Shown in pieces: positions 24,006 to 35,157 of a stretch of DNA of 49,173 nt. Under the pieces are notes generated by a model that had not been told where the DNA came from, made no database searches, and saw only the letters and a list, made by a program, of their open reading frames with translations. Source of the stretch: an uncultured Eubacteriales bacterium (lineage in GTDB: Bacteria > Bacillota > Clostridia > Oscillospirales > Oscillospiraceae); the NCBI GenBank assembly GCA_900552725.1, contig USAT01000003.1, forward strand, positions 1-49,173, given 5' to 3'. The position numbers and the translations under genes are program-made. Positions within the stretch are counted from its first letter, which is position 1. Each line of letters opens with the position of its first letter.

Positions 24006-25325
24006 TCAGAGATCACATTTCCCCTTTGCCAGGGCCAGCAGGGCGTCGCGGTCATTGTCCGCCGCGCCGTCCATGACGGCCTCCAGCAGCGTTTGCAGCA
24101 TCTGCCCGATGGCCGGGCCCTCCAGCCCCAGCGCCGCCATGTCCCAGCCGTTCACCGCCAGCTGCTTCAGGCTGAAGCAGGCGTCCTTCCGAAGCAGCTC
24201 GTCCATGATGGCCTCGCCCTCGTTGATTTCTCGCTGGCGGCCGCGGTAGTCCGGGTGCTGGGCCAGATTGTCCGCCCGCTTCACGGCGCACAGCTGCCGC
24301 AGGCCCTCCACGCCCAGTTGGTTCATGGCCCGGCGGATGGCCCGCTCCGTCAGGGGGATGGGCCGGTCGTGATACCGCACCAGCATGCAGATCTGCTGGG
24401 CGGCGGCCCTGTCGAACCGCAGGCGGCGGCAGACGGTCTCCGCCATCTCCGCGCTGGGCCGGTGGTGGCCGTGGAAGTGGCCCACGCCCTGCTCGTCCAG
24501 GGTGAAGCATGAGGGCTTGCCCAGATCGTGCAGCAGCATGGCCCACCGCAGCACCGGATCGGACGGCGCGGCGGCCACGGCGTGGGCCGTATGGCCCCAC
24601 ACGTCGTAGCAGTGGTGGCGGTTGTGCTGGTCAAAGCCCACGCAGGGCAGTATCTCCGGCAGCACCACACCCAGCACCTGGGGATCCTCCAGCAGGACGC
24701 GCAGCACCTCCGCGCCGCACAGCAGCTTCGTCAGCTCCTCCCGCACCCGCTCTGCCGCCACATAGCGCAGGTCATCCCGCCGCTCCCGCAGAGAGCGGTG
24801 GGTGTCCGCATCGATGGCGAAGCCCAGGGTGGCGGAGAACCGCAGCGTCCGCAGGATCCGCAGGGCGTCCTCCTGAAAGCGGCGCTCCGGCTCCCCCACG
24901 CACCGCAGGACGCGGCGTCGGATGTCCGCCTGGCCGCCGAAGGGATCGTGGAGCGTGCCGTGCACGTCCATGGCCATGGCGTTCACCGTCAGGTCCCGGC
25001 GTTGAAGGTCCTCCCGCAGGCTGCGGGTGAAGGTGACGGCGGCGGGGTGCCGGTGGTCGGGATAGTCCCCGTCGGTGCGGAAGGTGGTGACCTCGCAGGC
25101 CGTCTCTCCGCTGCGGACGGTCACGGTGCCGTGCCGCAATCCGGTGGGGATGGCGAAGTGGTCAAAGAGGGCCATGGTCTCCTCCGGCAGGGCCGAGGTG
25201 GTCACGTCCCAGTCGTGGGGCGGTTTGCCCATGAGGATGTCCCGGACGCAGCCGCCTACGATATACGCCTCGTGTCCGGCACGCTCCAGCGTCTGCAGCA
25301 CCGCGCAGACCTCCCGTGGGATCAT
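24006..25325 (-). CDS. cca: CCA tRNA nucleotidyltransferase with HD domain
   Basis: This 439-residue enzyme adds or repairs the 3' CCA of tRNAs. The class II nucleotidyltransferase head shows VGGCVRDILMGKPPHDWDVTTSA, with Gly24-Gly25 and the metal-binding Asp38 and Asp40, then RRDLTVNAMA and the template motif EDALRILRTLRFSATL. The C-terminal half contains an HD phosphohydrolase signature (WAMLLHDLGKPSCF, HFHGHH), so it probably also has phosphodiesterase or phosphatase activity. GAGGAGG precedes the ATG. It is divergent from murC. Confidence 0.93.
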   Translation of the reverse strand: MIPREVCAVLQTLERAGHEAYIVGGCVRDILMGKPPHDWDVTTSALPEETMALFDHFAIPTGLRHGTVTVRSGETACEVTTFRTDGDYPDHRHPAAVTFTRSLREDLQRRDLTVNAMAMDVHGTLHDPFGGQADIRRRVLRCVGEPERRFQEDALRILRTLRFSATLGFAIDADTHRSLRERRDDLRYVAAERVREELTKLLCGAEVLRVLLEDPQVLGVVLPEILPCVGFDQHNRHHCYDVWGHTAHAVAAAPSDPVLRWAMLLHDLGKPSCFTLDEQGVGHFHGHHRPSAEMAETVCRRLRFDRAAAQQICMLVRYHDRPIPLTERAIRRAMNQLGVEGLRQLCAVKRADNLAQHPDYRGRQREINEGEAIMDELLRKDACFSLKQLAVNGWDMAALGLEGPAIGQMLQTLLEAVMDGAADNDRDALLALAKGKCDL

Positions 25326-25377
25326 GGTATTCGCCTCCTCTCGCCTGTTTTCCGCAGAATTTGAGCAACAATGACGG

Positions 25378-25406
25378 TTGCACTTTGCCTACAGGTGTAT
25401 TATAAT
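25378..25406 (+). promoter_or_regulatory. Promoter of murC
   Basis: TTGCAC (25378-25383), a 17-base spacer and a perfect TATAAT (25401-25406). Confidence 0.7.
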
Positions 25407-25461
25407 GTTTTTTCGAGAAAAATACAAGCGGCGGCAAAACCGCCCTTTTGGAGGAATCAAT

Positions 25462-26847
25462 ATGATGCATCCCACTGAGGATATCCGGCATTTCCTGCGC
25501 GGCGGCGTCCGCGTCCATATGGCGGGCATCGGCGGCGTATCCATGTGCGCCCTGGCCGAGGTGCTCAAGGGCATGGGTCTGGCGGTACAGGGCTCCGACA
25601 TGACCGACAGCGACACGGTGAAGCATCTGCGCAGCGTGGGCATCCCCGTTGCCATCGGCCACAGCGCCGAGAATCTGCAGAACTGCGACCTGGTGATCCG
25701 CACCGCCGCCATCCACGACAGCAATCCCGAGATCGCCGGGGCCATCGCCCGGGGCATCCCCGTCTACGAGCGGGCCCAGGGCTGGGGCGCCATCATGCAG
25801 GCGTACCGCAACGCCCTGTGCATCTCCGGCACCCACGGCAAGACCACCACCACCTCCATGGCCACCCACATCTTCATGGCGGCCCAGAAGGATCCCACCG
25901 TCATGATCGGCGGCACCCTGCCCCTGCTGGGCAAGGGCTATCGGGTGGGCAAGGGCGACACCATCATTCTGGAGAGCTGCGAATACTGCAACTCCTTCCT
26001 GAACTTTTTCCCCACCGTGGCGGTGATCCTGAACGTGGCGGCGGATCATCTGGACTTCTTCAAGGATCTGAACGATATCGAGCACTCCTTCCGGCAGTTC
26101 GCCTGCCTGACGCCGGAGAACGGCTTCATCATCGCCAACGGCGACGACGAGGGTGCCCGGGCGGCACTGAAAAACCTCGACCGCCCGGTGCGGTGGTTCA
26201 GCGTGAAGGATCACAGCGCCGGCGTATACGCCGACAACGTGGCGTTCTTCGACGGCTTCCCCTGCTTCGACGTGGTGGCCGACGGCAAGCCCTATGCCCA
26301 TGTGGCGCTGCACGTCCCCGGAAAGCACAACATCTCCAACGCATTGGCCGCCGCGGCCGCCGCCTATGTGCTGGGTATCGACGGCAAGGCGGTGGCGGCG
26401 GGACTGGCCTCCTTTGGTGGAGCCGAGCGGCGCTTCCAGTATAAGGGCGCGTATAACGGGGCCAGGGTGTACGACGACTACGCCCACCATCCCGACGAGC
26501 TGCACGCCCTGCTGGACATGGCCCGCAGCCTGCCCCACAAGCGGCTGATCTGCGCCTTCCAGCCCCACACCTACACCCGCACCAAGGCACTGTTTGACGA
26601 TTTCGTCCGGGAGCTGCGCACCGTGGACGTGGCGGTGCTGGCGGAGATCTACGCCGCCCGGGAGACCAACGACGTAGGCGTATCCTCCCGCGACCTGTGC
26701 GCCCAGATCCCCGGCAGCGTCTATTGCGCCACCCTGAAGGAGACGGCGGAGACCCTGCGCAGGATCGCCCAACCCGGCGACATGATCCTGACCGTAGGCG
26801 CGGGCGATATCTACCGCGTGGGCGACATGCTGGTAGGGAAGGAGTAA
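25462..26847 (+). CDS. murC: UDP-N-acetylmuramate--L-alanine ligase MurC
   Basis: This 461-residue cytoplasmic ligase adds the first L-alanine to UDP-MurNAc in peptidoglycan synthesis. The UDP-binding Rossmann domain begins VHMAGIGGVSMCALAEVL. The ATP P-loop is ISGTHGKTTTTSM at about 121-133. ESCEYCNSFLNFFP and LNVAADHLDFF are the central domain motifs, and DDYAHHPDEL with FQPHTYTRTK is the Mur C-terminal domain. GGAGGA lies 6 bases before a double ATG; the first is used. The ProX-like gene follows after 3 bases. Confidence 0.95.
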   Translation: MMHPTEDIRHFLRGGVRVHMAGIGGVSMCALAEVLKGMGLAVQGSDMTDSDTVKHLRSVGIPVAIGHSAENLQNCDLVIRTAAIHDSNPEIAGAIARGIPVYERAQGWGAIMQAYRNALCISGTHGKTTTTSMATHIFMAAQKDPTVMIGGTLPLLGKGYRVGKGDTIILESCEYCNSFLNFFPTVAVILNVAADHLDFFKDLNDIEHSFRQFACLTPENGFIIANGDDEGARAALKNLDRPVRWFSVKDHSAGVYADNVAFFDGFPCFDVVADGKPYAHVALHVPGKHNISNALAAAAAAYVLGIDGKAVAAGLASFGGAERRFQYKGAYNGARVYDDYAHHPDELHALLDMARSLPHKRLICAFQPHTYTRTKALFDDFVRELRTVDVAVLAEIYAARETNDVGVSSRDLCAQIPGSVYCATLKETAETLRRIAQPGDMILTVGAGDIYRVGDMLVGKE

Positions 26848-26850
26848 GCC

Positions 26851-27378
26851 ATGGAAGTCTATAACGGCGCTCCGGCGGAAAGCCGCAGCGATGTGGAAAA
26901 CCGGGTGTACGCGGCGCTTGCCCAACTGGAGATCCCCTTTACCCGCGTGGATCACGAACCGGCCTTCACCATGGAGGACTGCGCCGCCATCAGCGAGGCG
27001 CTGGACGTCCACATCTGCAAGAACCTGCTGCTGACGCCCCGGAACCGCAGCGCCTTCTATCTGCTGTGCCTTCCGGCGGAGAACTCCTTTTCCACAAAGG
27101 ATTTTTCCAAGCTGATCGGCTCCTCCCGCCTGAGCTTCGCCACGGAGGAGGATCTGGTGGCGCTGCTGGGCTGCCGCGCCGGTTCCGCGTCTGTGCTGGG
27201 TCTGATGAACGACACGGAGCACCGGGTCACCCTGGCCATTGACCGCACGGTGGCCCAGGATGAGTGGTTCGGCTGCCACCCCTGCAAGAATACCTCGTCC
27301 CTGCGGCTGAAAACCAGCGACGTGCTGGAGAAGTACTTGCCCTTTACCGGGCATGTGCCGACGATCGTGGATCTGTGA
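26851..27378 (+). CDS. Prolyl-tRNA editing protein (ProX/PrdX-like deacylase)
   Basis: This 175-residue YbaK/ProX-type protein probably hydrolyses mischarged Ala-tRNA(Pro). It has IPFTRVDHEPAFTMEDC at the start, the conserved catalytic-lysine region HICKNLLLTPRNRSAFYLLCLP, and GCRAGSASVLGLMND, the GxxxG/SP-type substrate loop of the family. The C-terminus contains FGCHPCKNTSSLRL, also conserved. It lies 3 bases behind murC with AAGGAG at the murC end, so the pair is an operon. The similar C. difficile gene is called prdX. The exact tRNA specificity is inferred. Confidence 0.88.
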   Translation: MEVYNGAPAESRSDVENRVYAALAQLEIPFTRVDHEPAFTMEDCAAISEALDVHICKNLLLTPRNRSAFYLLCLPAENSFSTKDFSKLIGSSRLSFATEEDLVALLGCRAGSASVLGLMNDTEHRVTLAIDRTVAQDEWFGCHPCKNTSSLRLKTSDVLEKYLPFTGHVPTIVDL

Positions 27379-27417
27379 TAAAAGCCCCTACGGTACACAG
27401 TACCATAGGGGCTTTTC
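27379..27417. terminator. Bidirectional terminator between ProX-like gene and M18 peptidase
   Basis: AAAAGCCCCTACGGTAC pairs with GTACCATAGGGGCTTTT with one mismatch. It sits between the convergent stops. Confidence 0.9.
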
Positions 27418-27425
27418 TATCCGAT

Positions 27426-28691
27426 TTACAGCCGGTACGTTCCGTCGCCGTCCACCTTCAGCGTCAGGCCGAAGAATGTCCGCAGGGCTCGCACCATGTA
27501 GGCCGTGTCCTGAGCGCCCGCCGTCTCAAAGGCGGAGTGCATGGCCAGCTGGGCCAAACCGATGTCCGCCATGTTCAGCGATACCTGGGTATTGGCGATG
27601 CTGCCCAGGGTGGAACCGCCCGCCATATCCGGCCGGTTGGCGTACCGCTGGAAGGGTACCTCCGCCCGTTCGCACACCGTCTGGAACAGCGCCGCCGACA
27701 CCGCATCGGTGGTGTATTTCTGGCTGGCGTTGTACTTCAGCACCACGCCGCCGTTCATCCGCACCGTGTGGTTCTTGTCGGCGTACTCCGGGTGATTGGG
27801 ATGCACCGCATGGGCATTGTCACAGGACAGCAGGAAGCTTCCCGCCGCCATGGTGCGCAGCGTCAGGCCCAGCGCATCGCAGATGCGCTCCAGCGTCTCC
27901 AGAAGGAAGGTGGAGGCCGCGCCCTGCTTCGTCTCGCTGCCTACCTCCTCGTTGTCAAACAGGCAGTAAACGCAGGCGTTCCGGCTCTCCTCCGCCGTCA
28001 GGAAGCCCTGCAGGGAGGCGAAGGCGCATTGCAGATCGTCCAGCCGGGGCGCAGAGATGTAATTACCCCATTCCACGCCGGACTGGGGGTTATAGAGAAA
28101 CAGATCGTAGGTCAGCAGATCCTCCTCCGCCGCACCGGCGGCCCTGGCCACACGGCCGCGGAAGCCGCCCTTCTCGCCGTACAGGGGCTGCATGTCCACA
28201 GCGAAATTGTACTTCATGTTGCTGTTGGCCTCACGGTTCATGTGGATGGCCACATTGGGGATCAGCGCCGCGATGTCCTTCAGATCCACCAGACGCATGG
28301 CAATACCATTCTCTGTCCGCACCATGGCGCGGCCCGCGATGCTGAGGGGCCGGTCCATCCAACTGGCGCACAGCATACCGCCGTAGCCCTCCACGCTGAG
28401 ACGGGTGTCGCTCTCTCCCGCCAGCTCGGCATTCTCCTTGATCTTGAAGGTGGGGCTGTCGCTGTGGGCGGCGGTCATCATGAAGCCGCCGGGCCGTCCG
28501 TGGGGCAGCCGGAACGCGATCAGCGACGAGCCGTTGCGCGTCACATAGTACCGTCCGCCGGGCTCCAGCGTCCACTCCTCCGTCTCCCGCAGAGGGCGAT
28601 AGCCCTCCAGCTCCAGCAGCTTCGCCGTATGATCCACCGCCTGAAAGGCCGTGAGACTGGCGGCAATATAGGAAAACAGCGCCTGATTCAT
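27426..28691 (-). CDS. M18 family aminopeptidase
   Basis: This 421-residue di-zinc aminopeptidase has metal ligands visible in order: TAAHSDSPTFKIK, PRLDDLQCAFASL, the FDNEEVGSETKQGA Glu pair, SCDNAHAVHPNHPEYAD, and a late THVN-type site in AFETAGAQD/AMHSAFETAG. The LSVEGYGGMLCASWMDRPLSIAGR block is typical of bacterial M18 enzymes, which remove N-terminal acidic or neutral residues from peptides. It is cytoplasmic, with no signal. AGGGAGG precedes the ATG. It has the length expected for the short (ApeB-like) form. Confidence 0.92.
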   Translation of the reverse strand: MNQALFSYIAASLTAFQAVDHTAKLLELEGYRPLRETEEWTLEPGGRYYVTRNGSSLIAFRLPHGRPGGFMMTAAHSDSPTFKIKENAELAGESDTRLSVEGYGGMLCASWMDRPLSIAGRAMVRTENGIAMRLVDLKDIAALIPNVAIHMNREANSNMKYNFAVDMQPLYGEKGGFRGRVARAAGAAEEDLLTYDLFLYNPQSGVEWGNYISAPRLDDLQCAFASLQGFLTAEESRNACVYCLFDNEEVGSETKQGAASTFLLETLERICDALGLTLRTMAAGSFLLSCDNAHAVHPNHPEYADKNHTVRMNGGVVLKYNASQKYTTDAVSAALFQTVCERAEVPFQRYANRPDMAGGSTLGSIANTQVSLNMADIGLAQLAMHSAFETAGAQDTAYMVRALRTFFGLTLKVDGDGTYRL

Positions 28692-28728
28692 GGTGATATC
28701 CTCCCTTTATATTATCATAAACTTAAAC

Positions 28729-29409
28729 TTACTCCGTCTTGATGGCCTCCATGGCCTCGGCCTTCTCCTCCTGCACCACCAGAATGAAGCCCCACACCAG
28801 CAGCGGCAGCGACCACAGCGCGCCCCGGATGCTCCAGAAGTGGGACGCGCCCACGCCGATGGCCGCGCCGATGTGGAAGCACAGCAGCGTGGACAGGAAG
28901 AAGCCCATCCGCTTGAGTTGCTCATGGCTCTTGTTGCACAGGTACTCCGCCAGCGCCAGCGACGCCTGCTTGGTGTTGTTGGTGGAGAAAATGGTGGAGC
29001 TGTAAAAATTCTGGGCGCCCCGGAAGCTGCTCCACTGGACGCTCATGGCGAAGAAGATGGGGTACAGCGCGATCACCACCTCCGTCTCCGCCGGGATGAA
29101 GCACTCTCCTATCGCCGCGGCCGCCGTGATGATGGGCGACAGCCGCCGCATGTCCACGCCCCACTTGAAGGGCAGCAGCACCGTCAGCATGGTGCCGATC
29201 ACATAGACCAGAAAGGCCCCGAAGTGCTCCAGCACGTTGAAGCCACGGCCATACAGGGCGTCGATCACCAGCTCCAGCAGGTTCATGGTCTGGGCGCTGC
29301 CCATGACACCACCGCGGCACATGATGGCATAAGCCCCGAAAAAACCGCCCACGCAGGCAAAGGCCAGATGGCGGTACCAGTCGATATTTTTTCTTTTGTA
29401 AAGAGGCAT
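28729..29409 (-). CDS. DUF1275 (YoaK-type) membrane protein
   Basis: This 226-residue membrane protein has six helices. The family block GGFFGAYAIMCRGGVMGSAQTMNLLEL lies near residue 20, NNTKQASLALAEYLC near 140. The start at 29409 (MPLYKRK) is chosen because GGGAGGAAA lies just upstream; the longer frame back to 29508 runs into the T-box promoter region. YoaK proteins are of unknown function. It is divergent from the T-box-CAT-alaS unit and lies 37 bases upstream of the M18 gene on the same strand, probably as one operon. Confidence 0.86.
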   Translation of the reverse strand: MPLYKRKNIDWYRHLAFACVGGFFGAYAIMCRGGVMGSAQTMNLLELVIDALYGRGFNVLEHFGAFLVYVIGTMLTVLLPFKWGVDMRRLSPIITAAAAIGECFIPAETEVVIALYPIFFAMSVQWSSFRGAQNFYSSTIFSTNNTKQASLALAEYLCNKSHEQLKRMGFFLSTLLCFHIGAAIGVGASHFWSIRGALWSLPLLVWGFILVVQEEKAEAMEAIKTE

Positions 29410-29501
29410 ACAGTTTCCTCCCGCGCAAATCTCTTCAACAGTATAACATACTTTCTCCTTGGGGCAATGGTGAAAACGACGAAAAAACGCAAAATATACC
29501 G

Positions 29502-29529
29502 TTGACAACGACGAAAGATGTGGTAAAAT
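29502..29529 (+). promoter_or_regulatory. Promoter of the T-box operon
   Basis: TTGACA (29502-29507) and TAAAAT (29524-29529) are 16 bases apart, just before the T-box leader. Confidence 0.7.
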
Positions 29530-29544
29530 AAGGGCAACATTGCG

Positions 29545-29765
29545 ATACGGCTATGAGGAAACGAGTCCGCCGCAGCCGCCCAGAGCGAGAAGGGGTCAGG
29601 TGCAAGCCCTTCGGGAACGGCAGGCAGGACAGCCACTTCCGAGCCTGCGGCGACGAGCCGCACGTTCCGTCCCCGTTACCGGACGACTGAGATGACGGTA
29701 TGGCCGTCAAATTAGGGTGGTACCGTGAAGCGTCGCTTCGCCCCTATGTGGGGCGGGGCGTTTTT
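29545..29765 (+). promoter_or_regulatory. T-box riboswitch (alanine) with terminator/antiterminator
   Basis: The leader has the T-box hallmarks: ATGAGGA in the stem I base, AGAGCGAG, the distal loop GGTGCAAG, and the T-box AGGGTGGTACCGTGAAG at 29714-29730. The bulge TGGT (29718-29721) pairs with an ACCA tRNA end, as in tRNA-Ala. Helix GGAAACG/CGTTCC (29663-29668) places the specifier loop at GAGCCGCA. The likely specifier is GCC (29657-29659), and the next triplet GCA is also an alanine codon. The terminator stem is 29734-29744 with 29750-29760, then TTTTT. It should open transcription of the CAT-like gene and alaS when uncharged tRNA-Ala builds up. Confidence 0.92.
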
Positions 29766-29784
29766 GTTTTTCAGGAGGTGAGAG

Positions 29785-30426
29785 ATGGGTTATCACATCA
29801 TCGACATGGCGTCCGATCCCCGGTGCGGGCAGTTCGCCTATTTCCGGCAGATGGACTTCCCCTTCGCCGGGATCACGGCGGAGATCGACATTACGGACTT
29901 TATGGCCCGCAAGGGACATCGGCCCTTCTTCCTCAGCTTTCTCTACGCGGTGACCCGAGCCGCCAACGCCGTTCCCCAGCTCCGCCGCCGCATCTTTGAG
30001 GGCGGCACGGTGGTAGAGTTCGACTGGTGCCCGCCCTCCTACACCGCCATGAAGCCCGACGGCGTGTACGTCTACTGCACGGTGGAGGGCGACCTGCCCT
30101 ACGACGATTTCATCGCCCTGGGCCAGCGGCGGCAGCGGGAGGTACTGGAGCGGGGCACTCTCACCGAGGACGGCGACGCGCGGGCCTTCTTCTTCGTATC
30201 CAGCCTGCCGTGGCTGCACTACTCCCAGCTGCAGCATCCGGCGGTAAACCCCGACGACAGCAATCCCCGCATCAGCTGGGGCAAATACATCACGGTAAAC
30301 GGCCGCACCACCCTTCCGGTGTCGCTGTTCGTCAACCACGCATTGGCCGACGGCCTGCATATCTCCCGTTTTTTCCGAAACCTTGAAGCGGAATTGGCTG
30401 CGCTAGCCATCCAATGGAGCAAATAA
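29785..30426 (+). CDS. Chloramphenicol acetyltransferase-like (CatA family) acyltransferase
   Basis: This 213-residue protein has the CAT fold signature: FFLSFLYAVTRAANAVPQLRRRI, the SSLPWLHYSQLQHP block, and the active-site sequence VNHALADGLHISRFF with His185 and Asp189 (HxxxDG). It should be a cytoplasmic trimeric acetyl- or acyl-transferase using acyl-CoA. It is the first gene after an alanine T-box and 33 bases ahead of alaS, so it is expressed under tRNA-Ala starvation. That context suggests an amino-acid- or tRNA-linked substrate rather than chloramphenicol, which is inference. A strong AGGAGGTGA site precedes the ATG. Confidence 0.87.
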   Translation: MGYHIIDMASDPRCGQFAYFRQMDFPFAGITAEIDITDFMARKGHRPFFLSFLYAVTRAANAVPQLRRRIFEGGTVVEFDWCPPSYTAMKPDGVYVYCTVEGDLPYDDFIALGQRRQREVLERGTLTEDGDARAFFFVSSLPWLHYSQLQHPAVNPDDSNPRISWGKYITVNGRTTLPVSLFVNHALADGLHISRFFRNLEAELAALAIQWSK

Positions 30427-30459
30427 CACAAAAATTTATCATAAAAGGAGCGAAACACT

Positions 30460-33138
<2,679 letters not shown>

Positions 33139-33150
33139 AAAGCAAAAACA

Positions 33151-33175
33151 GTGCCCGCCCCACTGGGGCGGGCAC
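33151..33175. repeat. GC-rich palindrome between alaS and HIT gene
   Basis: GTGCCCGCCCC pairs with GGGGCGGGCAC around ACT. No T-run follows, so it may attenuate or stabilise the transcript rather than end it. The HIT gene starts 35 bases later with no clear promoter of its own. Confidence 0.55.
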
Positions 33176-33210
33176 ACAGAATACACCATACAACGAAAGG
33201 AGACGAACCC

Positions 33211-33552
33211 ATGAAGAACGACTGCCTGTTCTGCGCCATCATCGACGGCGAGATCCCCAGCAACAAGCTCTATGAGGACGAGCTGTGCTACGCCTTCTAC
33301 GACATCGAGCCCCAGGCCCCCACCCACTTCCTGGTGGTGCCCAAGGCCCACATCTGCTGCGCCAACGACATCGACGAGAGCAACGAGGCCGTGGTGGCCC
33401 ACTGCTTCACCGTCATCGCCAGGCTCTGCAAGAAGCTGGGCTGCGACAGCTACCGCATCGTCAACAACTGCGGCGATCAGGCTGGCCAGACCGTGAAGCA
33501 CCTGCACTTCCATGTGCTCAGCGGCCGCGACATGACCTGGCCTCCGGGCTAA
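33211..33552 (+). CDS. HIT family protein (histidine triad nucleotide-binding)
   Basis: This 113-residue cytoplasmic protein has the HINT layout: DCLFCAIIDGEIPSNKLYEDE, the FLVVPKAHI strand, and the histidine triad HLHFHVLSGRDMTWPPG. HINT proteins hydrolyse nucleotide phosphoramidates such as lysyl- or alanyl-AMP, which gives a plausible link to the upstream synthetase. The two Cys plus the later His can bind zinc as in many HIT proteins. AAAGGAG lies before the ATG. A strong terminator follows. Confidence 0.93.
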   Translation: MKNDCLFCAIIDGEIPSNKLYEDELCYAFYDIEPQAPTHFLVVPKAHICCANDIDESNEAVVAHCFTVIARLCKKLGCDSYRIVNNCGDQAGQTVKHLHFHVLSGRDMTWPPG

Positions 33553-33576
33553 AATAGCATGGATCCGATAAAACAG

Positions 33577-33604
33577 AAAACCCCGCCCACAAGGGCGGGG
33601 TTTT
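33577..33604 (+). terminator. Terminator after the HIT gene
   Basis: AAAACCCCGCCC-ACAA-GGGCGGGGTTTT. Confidence 0.93.
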
Positions 33605-33687
33605 CTGCGGCGATGCGCGGACTAGACGCAGCGCCATGCAAAAACGACAGGGGAGAGAGAAGAATCGATAGCAGATCGATTGTAAGC

Positions 33688-34248
33688 TTATTTGGCGGCC
33701 TGCAGATCCTCGCCCGTCAGATACTTCTTCAGGGGCTTGTAGGCCACGGCGAACACCACCAGGGTGATGGCGATGTTGGGCAGCATGTAGGCCAGGTTGT
33801 ACAGCAGAGAGTAGAACCAGGGGGACTTCATGGTCATGCCGAAGAACACGTCGGGCATATAGGCGGCCCAAATGGTGGCGCCCACCACATAGTGTACCAG
33901 GAAGCGGGCGAAGCCGGCGATCAGCGTACCGGTGAACACGCCGCTCTTCCTGCGGGCCACCAGACCGGCAAAGCCCAGCACGGTGAAGGCCAGCAGATAG
34001 TCGCCGATGATGGACTGCCAGCCGATGGCGAAGCCGCCGTCAAACACGAACTGCAGCACGCCGAAAACAAAGCCGCTCAGCAGGCCGGGCCCAAGGCCCC
34101 AGCGCACGGCGTACAGCACCAGGGGCACCATGGACAGCACAACGCTGCCGCCCCAGGGCATCTCCCACAGCTTGATAAAGCTGAGGATCTCGGCCACAGC
34201 CACCAGAACAGCGCCCTCGCACAGAGCGCGAAGCTTCATGTGATTCAT
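33688..34248 (-). CDS. thiT: ECF transporter S component ThiT (thiamine)
   Basis: This 186-residue membrane protein has six helices and the ThiT features SFIKLWEMPWGGSVVLSMVPL, LYAVRWGLGPGLLSG, and the aromatic loop RFLVHYVVGATIWAAYMP that forms the thiamine pocket. It binds thiamine outside and needs the EcfT and EcfA subunits encoded elsewhere. A TPP riboswitch in its leader confirms the substrate. AGGAGGTT lies 7 bases before the ATG; a second in-frame ATG three codons later is less well placed. Confidence 0.95.
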   Translation of the reverse strand: MNHMKLRALCEGAVLVAVAEILSFIKLWEMPWGGSVVLSMVPLVLYAVRWGLGPGLLSGFVFGVLQFVFDGGFAIGWQSIIGDYLLAFTVLGFAGLVARRKSGVFTGTLIAGFARFLVHYVVGATIWAAYMPDVFFGMTMKSPWFYSLLYNLAYMLPNIAITLVVFAVAYKPLKKYLTGEDLQAAK

Positions 34249-34317
34249 TTGATGTAACCTCCTAAGAAAACATGCTCTGTCCGGGCGGTTTTCTTCGGGA
34301 GGGGCTCCTTACGGAAA

Positions 34318-34346
34318 CACCGCATTGCGGGCGATGCAATGCGGTG
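34318..34346 (-). terminator. Expression-platform hairpin of the TPP riboswitch
   Basis: On the minus strand CACCGCATTGC pairs with GCAATGCGGTG and is followed by only three U's. It sits between the aptamer and thiT, so it is the probable intrinsic terminator formed when thiamine pyrophosphate is bound. Confidence 0.68.
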
Positions 34347-34369
34347 AAAAGTAACCATTCACTATGACC

Positions 34370-34459
34370 ACATTCCTACGCCGGCATTATCCGGATCAGG
34401 TTCGAGGGATCACAGCGGCGATACGCTGTATCTCAGCCAGTTTGCACCAGCACCCCTTG
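34370..34459 (-). promoter_or_regulatory. TPP riboswitch
   Basis: The minus strand reads AAGGGGTGCTGG, then GGCTGAGATAC, CCTCGAACCTGATCCGGATAATGCCGGCGTAGGAA in pieces. These are the conserved THI-box blocks in order (CUGAGA, ACCUGAUC, GCGUAGGAA). It controls thiT. Confidence 0.96.
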
Positions 34460-34471
34460 TATTGTACAGTT

Positions 34472-34500
34472 ATCATAGCACACAGGTAGGTATTTGTCAA
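34472..34500 (-). promoter_or_regulatory. Promoter of the TPP riboswitch-thiT unit
   Basis: On the minus strand TTGACA (34495-34500) and TATGAT (34472-34477) are 17 bases apart, just upstream of the aptamer. Confidence 0.75.
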
Positions 34501-34530
34501 GATATGGCGACAGGAAAATTTACCACTTTT

Positions 34531-35127
34531 TTACACCTGATCCAGATGGCCGGTGGCCTCCAGTGTGGCGAAGCGGTCCAGGGCGATGTACCCGGCGGCG
34601 AAGATCACATACAGGCCCGCCAGGGCCAGCAACGGCTTGAGCACATTGGCCCAGCCCGGCTCACAGTACAGCACCGTGCCGTCATCGGTGACTACCTGGG
34701 CGGCCAGCATCTCATGGCGCAGGGTGTACACCGTGCCGTCGGCGGCGGTGAAGCTGCGGCGCAGGGGCTTCAGCTCCTTGTACAGCGCGCCGCCCTCGTC
34801 GGTCTTGCTTTCGATGACGTTCCCTTGCAAGTCCATGGTGACGGCCACCTTGCCGGTGGACAGCACCAGCTGCCCGTCCCGGACGGTGAACACATAGCTC
34901 TTGTCCACGTCGGGCTTGAGGGTGTCCGCCTTCTCGCCCGATTCGTACACCTCGATCCTGCCGCCGCGGCCCAGATACAGCCGTCCCGCGTCATCGGCGG
35001 CCACGCCGCTGTAGGACAGGGACATAGCGCCGGTGGCCATGGCGATGATGGCGGCCACGAAGATCAGCGCCGCGGGGATGGCCAGCGCCCGCATCAGCTT
35101 ACGGTATTTCGGTTCCAGTAATTTCAT
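34531..35127 (-). CDS. Uncharacterised membrane protein, 198 aa
   Basis: No family is recognised. A helix near the N-terminus (ALAIPAALIFVAAIIAMATG, residues about 14-34) and one near the C-terminus (PLLALAGLYVIFAAGYIAL) enclose a beta-rich domain. That domain contains propeller-like blades such as VAADDAGRLYLGRGGRIEVY, FTVRDGQLVLSTGKVAVTMDL and FTAADGTVYTLRH. It is probably a membrane protein with an exported beta domain, or a sensor-like protein. It lies 30 bases downstream of the cardiolipin synthase gene on the same strand and is likely co-transcribed. Confidence 0.75.
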   Translation of the reverse strand: MKLLEPKYRKLMRALAIPAALIFVAAIIAMATGAMSLSYSGVAADDAGRLYLGRGGRIEVYESGEKADTLKPDVDKSYVFTVRDGQLVLSTGKVAVTMDLQGNVIESKTDEGGALYKELKPLRRSFTAADGTVYTLRHEMLAAQVVTDDGTVLYCEPGWANVLKPLLALAGLYVIFAAGYIALDRFATLEATGHLDQV

Positions 35128-35157
35128 AGGTCTGACCTCATTCTTATATCCACATGC

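Noticed and set aside
29785..30426. Chloramphenicol resistance gene
   Set aside because: The fold matches CatA, but the alanine T-box and alaS context argue against a resistance role. It is called an acyltransferase only.
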